Origin: Chloroflexota bacterium
GTDB taxonomy: Bacteria; Chloroflexota; Dormibacteria; Dormibacterales; Dormibacteraceae
NCBI GenBank assembly: GCA_005883575.1
Contig: VBFH01000030.1
Coordinates: 105,001 to 169,000 of the forward strand
Length of the DNA: 64,000 nucleotides
Reading direction: 5' to 3'
Positions 19,916 through 28,537 of this stretch are shown piece after piece. Within the stretch, counting starts at the first letter, position 1; every line of letters starts with the position of its first letter. The position numbers were made by a program, and so were the translations under genes. The notes under the pieces are model-generated. The model made no database searches, was not told the origin of the DNA, and worked only from the letters and a program-made list of their open reading frames with translations.

Positions 19916-22900
19916 CTATGAAGGCGCCGGAACCGCCGCTCGGCCCGCCTCGTAGAGCGCCGCTATCTCTTCGAGCAGGCTCAGCAGGTCTGCCTGCCAG
20001 CCCTCCCCCTTTCTTCGCAGCTTGATGCGGTTCGGACCGACCGCGATCCGCCCCGCCATGCGCCGCGACAGCTCCTCGACGTCGAGAAAACGCTGCGGAT
20101 CGACTCGGATCAGGATGTCGTGACCCTCCGCGATCACGCCGCGAAGGCCCATGCGCTGGCCACGCAGCTTCACGCGCAGCGAGTACACCAGGTTGTCCAG
20201 TTGCGCGGGCGCCGAACCATAGCGGTCCTTCAGCGAGCGAAGCATCGAGTCGAGGTCCTGCTCGTCTTCCGCGTTCGCCAGCTGGCGATAAGCGCCGAGC
20301 CGAAGCTTCTCATCGCGGATGTACGAGCGAGGGATGAAGTGGTCGAGGGGCAGGTCCAGGTTCATCTCGGCCGTCGACAGGACGTCTGTGACCGCCGTTT
20401 CCTCAGACCCAGTGCGCAGCTTGGAGACCGCACCCTGGAGCATCTGCAGGTACATCTCGAAGCCGACCGCGGCGATGGCGCCGTGCTGCTCGGTGCCGAG
20501 CAGGTTCCCCGCACCGCGGATCTCGAGGTCGCGCAGGGCGATCTTGAAACCCTGGCCCAGCTCGTGAAGCCCCGAGATCACGTCCAGGCGCTTGTCAGCC
20601 TCTTCGGTCAGCGATCGGCGCGGGTCGTAGAGAAAGTAGGCGTAGGCGCGGCGTCCCGACCGGCCTACGCGGCCACGGAGCTGGTAGAGCTGGGCCAGCC
20701 CGAAGCGGTCGGAGCGTTCGACGATGATCGTGTTGACGTTCGGGATGTCGAGCCCCGACTCGATGATCGTCGTGCACACGAGCACGTCATGCTTGCCCGC
20801 CTCGAAGTCCACCATCACGGTCGCGAGCTCGTTCTCTGACATCTGGCCGTGACCGACCGCGATCCGCGCCTCGGGCAGCAGCCGGCGGACACGCTCGGCG
20901 GCCTTCTGGATGGTGCGCACCCGATTGTGGACGAAGTAGACCTGGCCGTTGCGATTGAGCTCGCGGCTGATCGCCTCGTGGATGAGCTCGTCGTCGTCGG
21001 CGGTGACGTAGGTCTTGATCGGCTGGCGCTCCTCGGGGGGCGTTTGGATGACGCTCATGTCTCGGATCCCGCCGACTGCCATGTGCAGCGTGCGCGGGAT
21101 CGGCGTCGCCGAGAGCGACAGCACGTCGAGCTGCGTGCGCAGCTTCTTGAGTCGCTCCTTTTGCATGACGCCGAATCGGTGCTCTTCGTCGACCACCAGC
21201 AAGCCGAGACGCTTGAAGCGCACATCGCGCTGGAGCAGCCGATGTGTGCCGACGACGATGTCGACGTGGCCTGTCTGCAAACTTTCGATCGTGCGCGCCT
21301 GTGTCTCGTCGTCGACGAAGCGCGACAGCATCTCGACCACGACCGGGAAGTTCTTCAGCCGCTCGCAGAACACATGGAAGTGCTGTTGGGCGAGCACCGT
21401 TGTCGGGGCCAGCACCGCAACCTGCTTGCCGCTCATCGCGGCTTTGAACGCCGCGCGCAGCGCGAGCTCGGTCTTGCCGAAACCGACGTCACCGCACAGC
21501 AGCCGGTCCATCGGCCGGTCGGACTCCATGTCTGCCTTGATCTCGCCCAGCGCCGCGACCTGGTCCGGCGTCTCCTCATATGGAAACGATGATTCAAGCT
21601 CCTGCTGCCACGCGGTGTCCGGCGCAAATGCGATGCCGGGTCGGGCCTCGCGCATCGAATAGATCTTCAGGAGCTCCTCGGCGACGTCCTGCACGACCTT
21701 GCGTGCGCGACCGCGCGCGCGGGTCCAGTCGGAGGTACCGAGACGGTGCAGGCTCGGCGCGCCCTCACCGCCCAGATATTTCTGCACGCGGTCGAGGTTC
21801 TCCACCGGCACGAAGAGTCGGTCGCCTTCCGCGTATTCGAGCTCGAGGTACTCCCGGTGGGCGCCATCCGATTCGATGAGGCGCATGCCCTTGAAGCGCG
21901 CGATGCCGTGGTCGACATGCACGACCAACTCGTCTGTCGCGAAGTCCAGCGTGAACTCGCGGGTGAGATCTTCCGCCTTCGTCCGAGCGCGGCCGCCCCA
22001 TGAGGGCCGGCGCACGCGACCGAAGAGCTCTGCGTCGGTCGCGACGACAAACCCGAGCGATGGCTGCGAGAAGCCGGCCGCGAGGTCGACCGCCGCGTGC
22101 TGGAGAGCGGGCTTGACATCCAGGTCGAGGTCAAGGTCGACCTCGTGCAGAGCCGCCTCCACGCCGCCTTCGTCGAGCAGCGCGCGCAGGCGTTCGTCCT
22201 GCTCGCTGGCGAACACGATCGACGCCGCGTCGGCACGGGCCGCAAATCCCGCGAGGGCGCGCGGCTGGCCGACCAGCGGCTCGCCCTCGAACCAGCCGAG
22301 GTCGATTGCATCGGTCGGGCCTTCGCCGGCCGTGACGGTGACCCGCCGCCTCGGCCCGAAGTCGTCGATCCGCTCGACGGTCGGCAGCGTGAACCGCCGG
22401 GGCAGCTCGCCGCCGCCGGCCTCCGCAGCCGCGAGCATGGCGCTTTCGTCGAGCAGCGTCCGCGCGTCCACCAGCTGTCGCTTCGGCTCGATATCGAGCA
22501 CCACGGCATCGGCCGGAACGTGGTCGAGCAGCGACGGGCGCGTCGGGTCGAGGTAAGCCGCATAGAACTCCACCCCCGCAAACGCCGCCCCCGCGCCAAG
22601 CCGCGTCAGCTCGTCCTCCCACTCCGACCGCACGTCGCCGCGTAGGGTGTCGAGCGAGACGGAGGCTCGCAGCCTTTCGACCGCGGCCGCGCCCCGTTCA
22701 GGTCCGATCAGCAGCTCGCGTCCGGTCCGGATCGTGGCCTCGCGAATCGCCATCACCGAGCGCTGGTTCTCCGGGTCGAAAAAGCGCAGCGTCTCCACCA
22801 TATCGCCCGCCCATTCGGCCCGGATCGGTGCTTCGGCCGCTGCCGGGTAGACGTCGAGGATGCCGCCGCGGAGCGAGAACTGACCCCACTCCTCGACCAG

Positions 22901-23398
22901 GGGCTCACGCGTGTAGCCCAATTCGATCATGCGACCCGCCACTGTCACCGGATCAGGTCCGTCGCCCGGGCGCAGGGTCACCGTGCTTTCGACCAGATCA
23001 CGCGGCGAGATCGTCTGCCGCGTCAACGCGCGCCGCGAGGAGACGACCACGACCGGCTCTCGGTCCGCGCCCGCCAGCGCCGTCAGCGCTTCAAGACGCC
23101 TGTTCACCGATTCGTCGAACGCCGGCGGGCGGTCGAGGAGAGACACCGCGACCTCCGCAAACACATGCGTGGCCGGCTGCCCGGCGAGCCACAGGCGCAG
23201 CTCGTCGGCGAAGCGCTCAGGACCCGGGACCAGGATCAGCATCGGCCTGCCGCTTCGGGCGGCGGCGCGCGCGACCGAACCCGCGACGACGGGCCAGGCG
23301 GACCTCGGCAGCCGCGCCACCTCCAGCTCTGACGAACCGCCCCTGATCCATCGCTCTAGCCTGGGCTCGGCGTTGACTGCCGCCTCCCAGAGCTTCAC
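19916..23398 (-). CDS. mfd: Transcription-repair coupling factor Mfd
   Basis: 1160 residues, the usual size. It contains UvrB-like N-terminal modules, an RNA-polymerase-interaction (CarD-type) domain near residue 490 ([13 protein letters not shown]), a RecG-like helicase core with Walker [10 protein letters not shown] and Walker B DEEHRFG, and a TRCF C-terminal domain. It removes RNA polymerase stalled at lesions and recruits UvrA. The GTG start overlaps the pth stop (GTGA at 23395-23398). Confidence 0.98.
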   Translation of the reverse strand: MKLWEAAVNAEPRLERWIRGGSSELEVARLPRSAWPVVAGSVARAAARSGRPMLILVPGPERFADELRLWLAGQPATHVFAEVAVSLLDRPPAFDESVNRRLEALTALAGADREPVVVVSSRRALTRQTISPRDLVESTVTLRPGDGPDPVTVAGRMIELGYTREPLVEEWGQFSLRGGILDVYPAAAEAPIRAEWAGDMVETLRFFDPENQRSVMAIREATIRTGRELLIGPERGAAAVERLRASVSLDTLRGDVRSEWEDELTRLGAGAAFAGVEFYAAYLDPTRPSLLDHVPADAVVLDIEPKRQLVDARTLLDESAMLAAAEAGGGELPRRFTLPTVERIDDFGPRRRVTVTAGEGPTDAIDLGWFEGEPLVGQPRALAGFAARADAASIVFASEQDERLRALLDEGGVEAALHEVDLDLDLDVKPALQHAAVDLAAGFSQPSLGFVVATDAELFGRVRRPSWGGRARTKAEDLTREFTLDFATDELVVHVDHGIARFKGMRLIESDGAHREYLELEYAEGDRLFVPVENLDRVQKYLGGEGAPSLHRLGTSDWTRARGRARKVVQDVAEELLKIYSMREARPGIAFAPDTAWQQELESSFPYEETPDQVAALGEIKADMESDRPMDRLLCGDVGFGKTELALRAAFKAAMSGKQVAVLAPTTVLAQQHFHVFCERLKNFPVVVEMLSRFVDDETQARTIESLQTGHVDIVVGTHRLLQRDVRFKRLGLLVVDEEHRFGVMQKERLKKLRTQLDVLSLSATPIPRTLHMAVGGIRDMSVIQTPPEERQPIKTYVTADDDELIHEAISRELNRNGQVYFVHNRVRTIQKAAERVRRLLPEARIAVGHGQMSENELATVMVDFEAGKHDVLVCTTIIESGLDIPNVNTIIVERSDRFGLAQLYQLRGRVGRSGRRAYAYFLYDPRRSLTEEADKRLDVISGLHELGQGFKIALRDLEIRGAGNLLGTEQHGAIAAVGFEMYLQMLQGAVSKLRTGSEETAVTDVLSTAEMNLDLPLDHFIPRSYIRDEKLRLGAYRQLANAEDEQDLDSMLRSLKDRYGSAPAQLDNLVYSLRVKLRGQRMGLRGVIAEGHDILIRVDPQRFLDVEELSRRMAGRIAVGPNRIKLRRKGEGWQADLLSLLEEIAALYEAGRAAVPAPS

Positions 23399-24000
23399 GC
23401 CAACTCCTGGCAGCCGAGCGCGCCCGCCCGGTTGTAGCGGTCCATCGCGCGCTCCAGTCCGGCCTCGAGCGCAAGCTCGAGCGCGTCGACGACGCCGCTG
23501 ATCACGTCGGGCAGCCGCGCCGCCTCGGCTTTCGTGAACCGTCCGAGGACGTAGTGACGGCCGGGCTGGGAGCCCTCCCGCGCGGGCTTGCCGATGCCGA
23601 TGCGGAAGCGCACGAAATCGTCGGTCGCCAGCGCGGCGATGATCGACCGCACTCCGTTATGGCCTGCGCCCGAGCCACCGCGCCGGATGCGCATACGGCA
23701 CATCGGTAGGTCGAGCTCGTCGTAGACGACCCAGGTGTCTTGCGCCGGAAGTCCTGTGTCTTTGAGCGCCCGCGCGACGGCCTGCCCCGATAGGTTCATG
23801 TAGGTCTGCGGCATCACCAGCCACAGGCCGCGCGAATCCGAGCGCCCGACCAGCGACTGCCACCGCTTCTTGTCGATCTTCACATCAAGGCGGCGCGCCA
23901 GCTCGCGCAGGCATGCGAAACCGAGGTTGTGGCGCGTGTCGGCATACTCGGACTCCGGGTTGCCCAGGCCGACGATCAGTCTTTCCTTTCTTTCATCCAT
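23395..24000 (-). CDS. pth: Peptidyl-tRNA hydrolase
   Basis: 201 residues. It releases the peptide from peptidyl-tRNA that has dropped off ribosomes. The hallmarks are GLGNPESEYADTRHNLGF with the catalytic His, PQTYMNLSGQAVA, DELDLP and GGSGAGHNGVRSI. The ATG at 24000 gives the standard start a few residues before the first strand; an upstream GTG in frame is possible but would add an unusual leader. Coupled to mfd by a four-base overlap, the classic pth-mfd arrangement. Confidence 0.97.
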   Translation of the reverse strand: MDERKERLIVGLGNPESEYADTRHNLGFACLRELARRLDVKIDKKRWQSLVGRSDSRGLWLVMPQTYMNLSGQAVARALKDTGLPAQDTWVVYDELDLPMCRMRIRRGGSGAGHNGVRSIIAALATDDFVRFRIGIGKPAREGSQPGRHYVLGRFTKAEAARLPDVISGVVDALELALEAGLERAMDRYNRAGALGCQELA

Positions 24001-24083
24001 TTCCGGTGCACCCTGGGCGCGCCCGACGCATGCAGGCACGGCTAGGCCCGCGGCGAGCGCCGCAGACCTACAGGAATTCGAGT

Positions 24084-24539
24084 CTAAAGGCGTCCGCGCG
24101 CAAGGGTCACGCCGGAAAGCCGTAAGGCGGACACAGTCAGACGAGTCATCTCGCGTCGCTCGGACGCTGAGGCGTGGTCCCAGCCGAGCAGATGCAGGAG
24201 GCCGTGCACCGCGAGGAGCGCCACCTCCGTCCTTTCGTCATGTCCGTAGCTCGCCGCTTGGCGGACGACGGCCGGCCAGGAGATGGCGATATCGCCCAGG
24301 TGCTCGCCCGCGCCGGCAAACGAAAGCACATCGGTGGCGTGGTCCTCGCCCGCGTAGGTGTGATTCAGGCGCTGCAGCTCGTCGTGGGTGGTGACCCGGA
24401 CCGCGACCGCGGGCCTTCCCTCGGGCAGTCGAGCTTCGAGCTCGGGCAGCGACGCGGCACGCTGGAGGGATCGGCGTATGAACGCCGCCGGCGCCGCCGA
24501 CCTCGTTGCCTTGACCACTTCCACATCGAGTAGAGTCAC
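24084..24539 (-). CDS. ybeY: Endoribonuclease YbeY (rRNA maturation factor)
   Basis: 151 residues. The zinc site HGLLHLLGWDH matches the family HxxxHxxGxxH motif, and THDELQRLNHTYAGEDHATDVLSF is the other conserved block. It takes part in 16S rRNA 3'-end maturation and ribosome quality control. The GTG start at 24539 is only five bases from the start of the divergent epimerase gene. It leads the run ybeY-pth-mfd-mazG. Confidence 0.96.
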   Translation of the reverse strand: MTLLDVEVVKATRSAAPAAFIRRSLQRAASLPELEARLPEGRPAVAVRVTTHDELQRLNHTYAGEDHATDVLSFAGAGEHLGDIAISWPAVVRQAASYGHDERTEVALLAVHGLLHLLGWDHASASERREMTRLTVSALRLSGVTLARGRL

Positions 24540-24544
24540 GACCC

Positions 24545-25486
24545 GTGAAGATTCTCGTCACTGGGGGCGCGGGGTTCATAGGCTCCCACGTCGTCGATGC
24601 CTACATCGCCGCCGGACATGAGGTGGCCGTGCTCGACAACCTGAGCAGCGGACGCGAGGAGAACGTCAATCCCTCGGCACGCGTCTTCCGCGCCGACGTG
24701 CGCGAGCTCGCGCAGGTGCAAAGCGCGGTCGCGTCGTTCAAGCCCGAGGTGGTGAACCATCACGCGGCGCAGTCTGAGGTGCCGAAGTCAGTGGCCGATC
24801 CCGGCTACGACGCCCAGGTCAACGTGGTGGGCGGGCTCAACGTGCTGAAGGCGAGCGTGGACAACGCCGTGCGCAAGGTCATCTTCAGCTCGACGGGCGG
24901 CGCGCTGTATGGCGAGCCGGACGTCGTGCCAGCGGACGAGGATCACCCGATCCGTCCTCTGTCCCCGTACGGCACGAGCAAGTATGCCTTCGAGCAGTAT
25001 CTCGGCACCTTCGAGCGGACATTTGGGCTCACGTTCACTACGCTGCGCTACGCGAACATCTACGGTGCACGCCAGGACTTCTTTGCCGAAGAAGGCCGAG
25101 TGGTCGCTATCTTCGCCAGCCGGATGATCGAGGACAAGCCGGTCACCATCGACGGCGACGGCAACCAGTCGCGAGACATGCTGCATGTCGGCGACGTCGC
25201 GACCGCAAACCTCGTCGCCCTGAATCGCGGAGACGGAGGCACCTACCACGTGAGCAGCGGCGTCCCGGTCACCGTCAACGACCTGTTCCGCAAGCTCGCG
25301 CTCCTGACCGAGTACAAGCGCGAGCCGATGCTGGGGCCGCCGCGCAAAGGCGACGTGTACCGGATCGCCCTCGACAACACTCGGGCCGCGGAGCAGCTCG
25401 CGTGGCAGCCGCGCATCCTGCTCGAGGAAGGCCTGCGGCTCACTGTCGACTACTTTCGCGACCAGATCGCCCGCCTCCAGGCCTGA
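24545..25486 (+). CDS. NAD-dependent sugar-nucleotide epimerase (GalE-like)
   Basis: 313 residues of the extended short-chain dehydrogenase family. The NAD motif TGGAGFIG is at residues 6-13 and the catalytic YGTSK follows SSTGGALYG. It resembles UDP-glucose 4-epimerases; the exact substrate cannot be read from sequence. GTG start. Two further genes follow in the same direction without gaps, so this looks like a small nucleotide-sugar operon facing the polysaccharide locus. Confidence 0.9.
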   Translation: MKILVTGGAGFIGSHVVDAYIAAGHEVAVLDNLSSGREENVNPSARVFRADVRELAQVQSAVASFKPEVVNHHAAQSEVPKSVADPGYDAQVNVVGGLNVLKASVDNAVRKVIFSSTGGALYGEPDVVPADEDHPIRPLSPYGTSKYAFEQYLGTFERTFGLTFTTLRYANIYGARQDFFAEEGRVVAIFASRMIEDKPVTIDGDGNQSRDMLHVGDVATANLVALNRGDGGTYHVSSGVPVTVNDLFRKLALLTEYKREPMLGPPRKGDVYRIALDNTRAAEQLAWQPRILLEEGLRLTVDYFRDQIARLQA

Positions 25487-25855
25487 TTGAACGACGCCCT
25501 CGCCTTTCTGCATGGCTATGGCGCCCGCGTGCTGGTGGTGTTCGCCGTGCTTCTCGGCCTTTGGGGCGCATACCACTACTTTCGCAACGAGCGCGTCAGC
25601 GGGGGGTTCCGGTCCACCTACCTGATCATGGCGGGCATCACGCCGGTCCAGGGATTGCTCGGCCTGGTCCTTCTGCTCCTTGGCACCCGGCCGGCCGAGC
25701 TGCTTCATATCGTTTACGGCGCGTTCGCCGTGGTCTTCCTCCCCGGCGCCTATGTCTATGCGCGAGGCGGCGAAGCGCGCCGCGAGGCCTTGATCCTGTC
25801 CGGCGCCTCGTGGATCGTGAGCATCGCTTACATTCGAGGTATCTTCACGGGCTAA
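25487..25855 (+). CDS. Small four-helix membrane protein, unknown function
   Basis: 122 residues with four hydrophobic helices (about 13-27, 44-65, 68-88 and 98-118). It begins with a TTG immediately after the TGA of the epimerase, so translation is probably coupled. I recognise no family. Its place between two nucleotide-sugar epimerases suggests a role in surface glycan biology, but this is only context. Confidence 0.7.
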   Translation: MNDALAFLHGYGARVLVVFAVLLGLWGAYHYFRNERVSGGFRSTYLIMAGITPVQGLLGLVLLLLGTRPAELLHIVYGAFAVVFLPGAYVYARGGEARREALILSGASWIVSIAYIRGIFTG

Positions 25856-25868
25856 CGTAGGCGGCGCG

Positions 25869-26891
25869 ATGGACCCCAACGCCCGATACGTCCAGGAAAA
25901 GGAAGAGACCCTGACCACGAAGCCCGAGCGCCGCATCCTGATCACCGGCGGAGCCGGATTTCTGGGCGTCAACGCCGCGGTCCATCTCATCAAGGAAGGC
26001 TGGGCGGCCACTTTGCTCGACAACCTCAGCCGGCCGGGCACGGAGCGGAACCTGAAGTGGTTGATCACCCGGTACCCAAACCGCACCACATTTATCAAAG
26101 AGGACGTGCGGAACGCGGCCGCGCTCGCCGAGCACGTTCGCGACCAGGACGCCATCCTGCACCTCGCCGGCCAGGTCGCGGTCACGACCTCGCTCGTCGA
26201 CCCCAACACCGACTTCGACGTCAACGCGCGCGGAACGCTCAACATGCTGGAAGCCGTCCGCGTTCACAACCACGACGCACCCTTTGTCTTCGCATCCACG
26301 AACAAGGTCTACGGAAAGCTGGATCACAGCAACTCAGCCTGTAAAGAGACGCAACCGATCGACTTCCACAGCCCGTACGGCTGCAGCAAGGGCGCCGCCG
26401 ACCAGTACGTCAGGGACTACGCGCGCTGCTTCGGCATGAACACCGTCGTGCTGCGCCAGAGCTGCATCTACGGCTCCCATCAGTACGGGACCGAGGACCA
26501 GGGTTGGGTTGCCCACTTCGTGCACTCGATCCTCAAGAACCGAGGATTGACCATCTATGGAGACGGCACCCAGGTTCGCGACCTGCTGGACGCACGCGAC
26601 CTCGGCGCGCTGTACGCAATCGTCATCGACAAGATCGGGATCACCCGCGGCGAGATCTATAACGTCGGCGGCGGGACCGAGAACCAGCGCAACCTGCTTG
26701 AGGTCGTCGACCAGATCGGCGAGCTGACGGGCAAGAAACCCCAGTTCAAGTTCGCCGATTGGCGCGAGGGCGACCAGGCCTTCTACGTCAGCGACATCGA
26801 AAAGGCCAGGCGCGACCTCGGCTGGGTGCCGAAGGTCGACTTCGACCGCGGCCTCCGCGACCTGGTCGCGTGGGCCGAGTCGGTGAACTAA
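25869..26891 (+). CDS. NAD-dependent epimerase, CDP-paratose 2-epimerase-like
   Basis: 340 residues. The NAD motif TGGAGFLG lies at residues 26-33 after a charged N-terminal extension. FASTNKVYG and the catalytic YGCSKGAADQYV are characteristic of the CDP-paratose 2-epimerase (TyvE/RfbE) group, as is the Cys in the YxCSK motif. It would interconvert a CDP- or related 3,6-dideoxy sugar. It ends by overlapping the tail of the convergent glycosyltransferase gene by four bases. Confidence 0.85.
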   Translation: MDPNARYVQEKEETLTTKPERRILITGGAGFLGVNAAVHLIKEGWAATLLDNLSRPGTERNLKWLITRYPNRTTFIKEDVRNAAALAEHVRDQDAILHLAGQVAVTTSLVDPNTDFDVNARGTLNMLEAVRVHNHDAPFVFASTNKVYGKLDHSNSACKETQPIDFHSPYGCSKGAADQYVRDYARCFGMNTVVLRQSCIYGSHQYGTEDQGWVAHFVHSILKNRGLTIYGDGTQVRDLLDARDLGALYAIVIDKIGITRGEIYNVGGGTENQRNLLEVVDQIGELTGKKPQFKFADWREGDQAFYVSDIEKARRDLGWVPKVDFDRGLRDLVAWAESVN

Positions 26892-28537
26892 CTCTTACTC
26901 GGAGCGGCCCGCGCAGTCTGAGCACATGCCCCGGCCGATGGCGCCGGGACACCGACGGCGTAAAGACTCCAGCCGTTGGGAAGGCTGCCCGTGTCTTGAA
27001 ACCACTCGGGATGGTCGCCGATGTACGCCTTGTAGCTGGGCACCGATCCGCTCAACGGCCCCGGAGGCGAGATCAAGAGCAGCCGCGTATGGGTGCCCGA
27101 CAGCCAGCACTGCAGGAGCGGTCCGACCACGTCGGGGTGCTCGGCGTAGGTGTACCCCGGCGGAAGGTAGTAGAAGGGGTCGTAGAACTGGCTCGTCACC
27201 TCATACCCGCGAAGGCCTTCGTCGCGCGCCATCACATAGAGCAGCGTCGGCTCATCGCCTGGCATGTTCAGCACCCCTTCGCGAAGCTCGGGCCGGTTGT
27301 GCACCGTCCCGATCTGGCGGGCCAGGGAGACCTCGTAGGTAAACAGCGGCTCGGTCGAGGTGTACGTGCTCTGGATCGGAATCCACAGCAGCTGGACGGC
27401 GACGAGGCCGATCGCGGCAGCCGCCCACCTCAGGGGTCGCATGCCGAGCCTGCGCACGGGCAGCCACCTCACCAGCGCGACCGCAAGCAGGATGGCGGCG
27501 AAGTCGAGCGGAAACTCGAACCGGCGCTCCTTCCACTCGGTCACGTAACGCAGATAGGTGGCCAGGCTGAGGGCTGAGTAGCCGAACCCGAACGTGAGAA
27601 GCAGATACGACGCGGGCCGCTTCCACAGCGTCCATGCGGCGAGAGCCATGGCGACGATCGCCGCCAGCCCAAAGGCCACCCACGAACCCGCCTGAGCCGA
27701 AGCCTGGCCGCCGGTTCCTTGAGCCGCGAGCCCGACGAACTGGAAGTTGACGTACAGCGGATAGATCGGGTTTCCGGTCTGGTCGAGGAGGAACTTCGAA
27801 TACAGGCCCATGCCCAGAAGCCAACCGATGACCAGCGGCGCCCGCGATGCGCCGAGCTTGCCGGCGCCGATTAGCCAGGCGACGACCAGACCGGCGCCGA
27901 AGAGCCACGCCTCAACCCTCGCCATGGCGGCCACGGCCCACGCCACCCCTGCCCAGAAGCCGCGTCGAGGCGTCAGCCAGATTCCCAGCAAAGTCAGCGC
28001 GATCGCGATCGGCTCGGGCAGTCCCGCCGTGTCGTTGAAGATCGCGGGCGGCGACAGGGCGGCGAATGCGCCTGCGACGACCGCGACGCCCAGCCCCCAG
28101 TAGCGATGGCAGAGCAAGAAGATCAGCGCGGCCGCGAAGGTGCCGAAGAGGAGGCTGATCATTCGCGCAACCACGAGGTCGGTCGATCCGGTGGCGAAGA
28201 ACAACGCGTCCATGAGCAGCGGGTGGACGGGACCCCAGAAGTACTCCCAGCCGCGCATATCCCACAGGCGTGGCCCGTGCGCGAGCCCCACCTCCTTGGT
28301 CAGGTAGGCGATCTGCCAGTGGTGGTAGGCATCGGTGAAGCCGTCGCCCGCGTTCTCGGGGTCGCCGACCAGGAACAGGTAGGTAAGCCGCGCGATCAAA
28401 GCCGTGCCGGTGATCGCGCCCAGCCATCCGATCGGAGGCGGACCCGTGCCCGGAGCTTCGACTCGCTCAGCCCTTATGACGGGCCACCCCGGCTGGTCGA
28501 GCTCGTTTTCGTCGGCGAGCCGGGGCAGCAGCCTCAC
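26888..28537 (-). CDS. GT-C-fold integral membrane glycosyltransferase-like protein
   Basis: 549 residues with about ten to twelve membrane helices after a 35-residue soluble N-terminus. The first loop carries an acidic pattern (GDGFTDAYHHWQIAYLT) as in dolichol-phosphate-mannose-dependent or GT39-like enzymes, and a soluble C-terminal domain of about 140 residues follows. It is the last gene of the polysaccharide locus, and its GTG overlaps the stop of the flippase-GT4 gene (GTGA at 28534-28537). It probably decorates a lipid-linked glycan; substrate unknown. Confidence 0.75.
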   Translation of the reverse strand: MRLLPRLADENELDQPGWPVIRAERVEAPGTGPPPIGWLGAITGTALIARLTYLFLVGDPENAGDGFTDAYHHWQIAYLTKEVGLAHGPRLWDMRGWEYFWGPVHPLLMDALFFATGSTDLVVARMISLLFGTFAAALIFLLCHRYWGLGVAVVAGAFAALSPPAIFNDTAGLPEPIAIALTLLGIWLTPRRGFWAGVAWAVAAMARVEAWLFGAGLVVAWLIGAGKLGASRAPLVIGWLLGMGLYSKFLLDQTGNPIYPLYVNFQFVGLAAQGTGGQASAQAGSWVAFGLAAIVAMALAAWTLWKRPASYLLLTFGFGYSALSLATYLRYVTEWKERRFEFPLDFAAILLAVALVRWLPVRRLGMRPLRWAAAAIGLVAVQLLWIPIQSTYTSTEPLFTYEVSLARQIGTVHNRPELREGVLNMPGDEPTLLYVMARDEGLRGYEVTSQFYDPFYYLPPGYTYAEHPDVVGPLLQCWLSGTHTRLLLISPPGPLSGSVPSYKAYIGDHPEWFQDTGSLPNGWSLYAVGVPAPSAGACAQTARAAPSKS

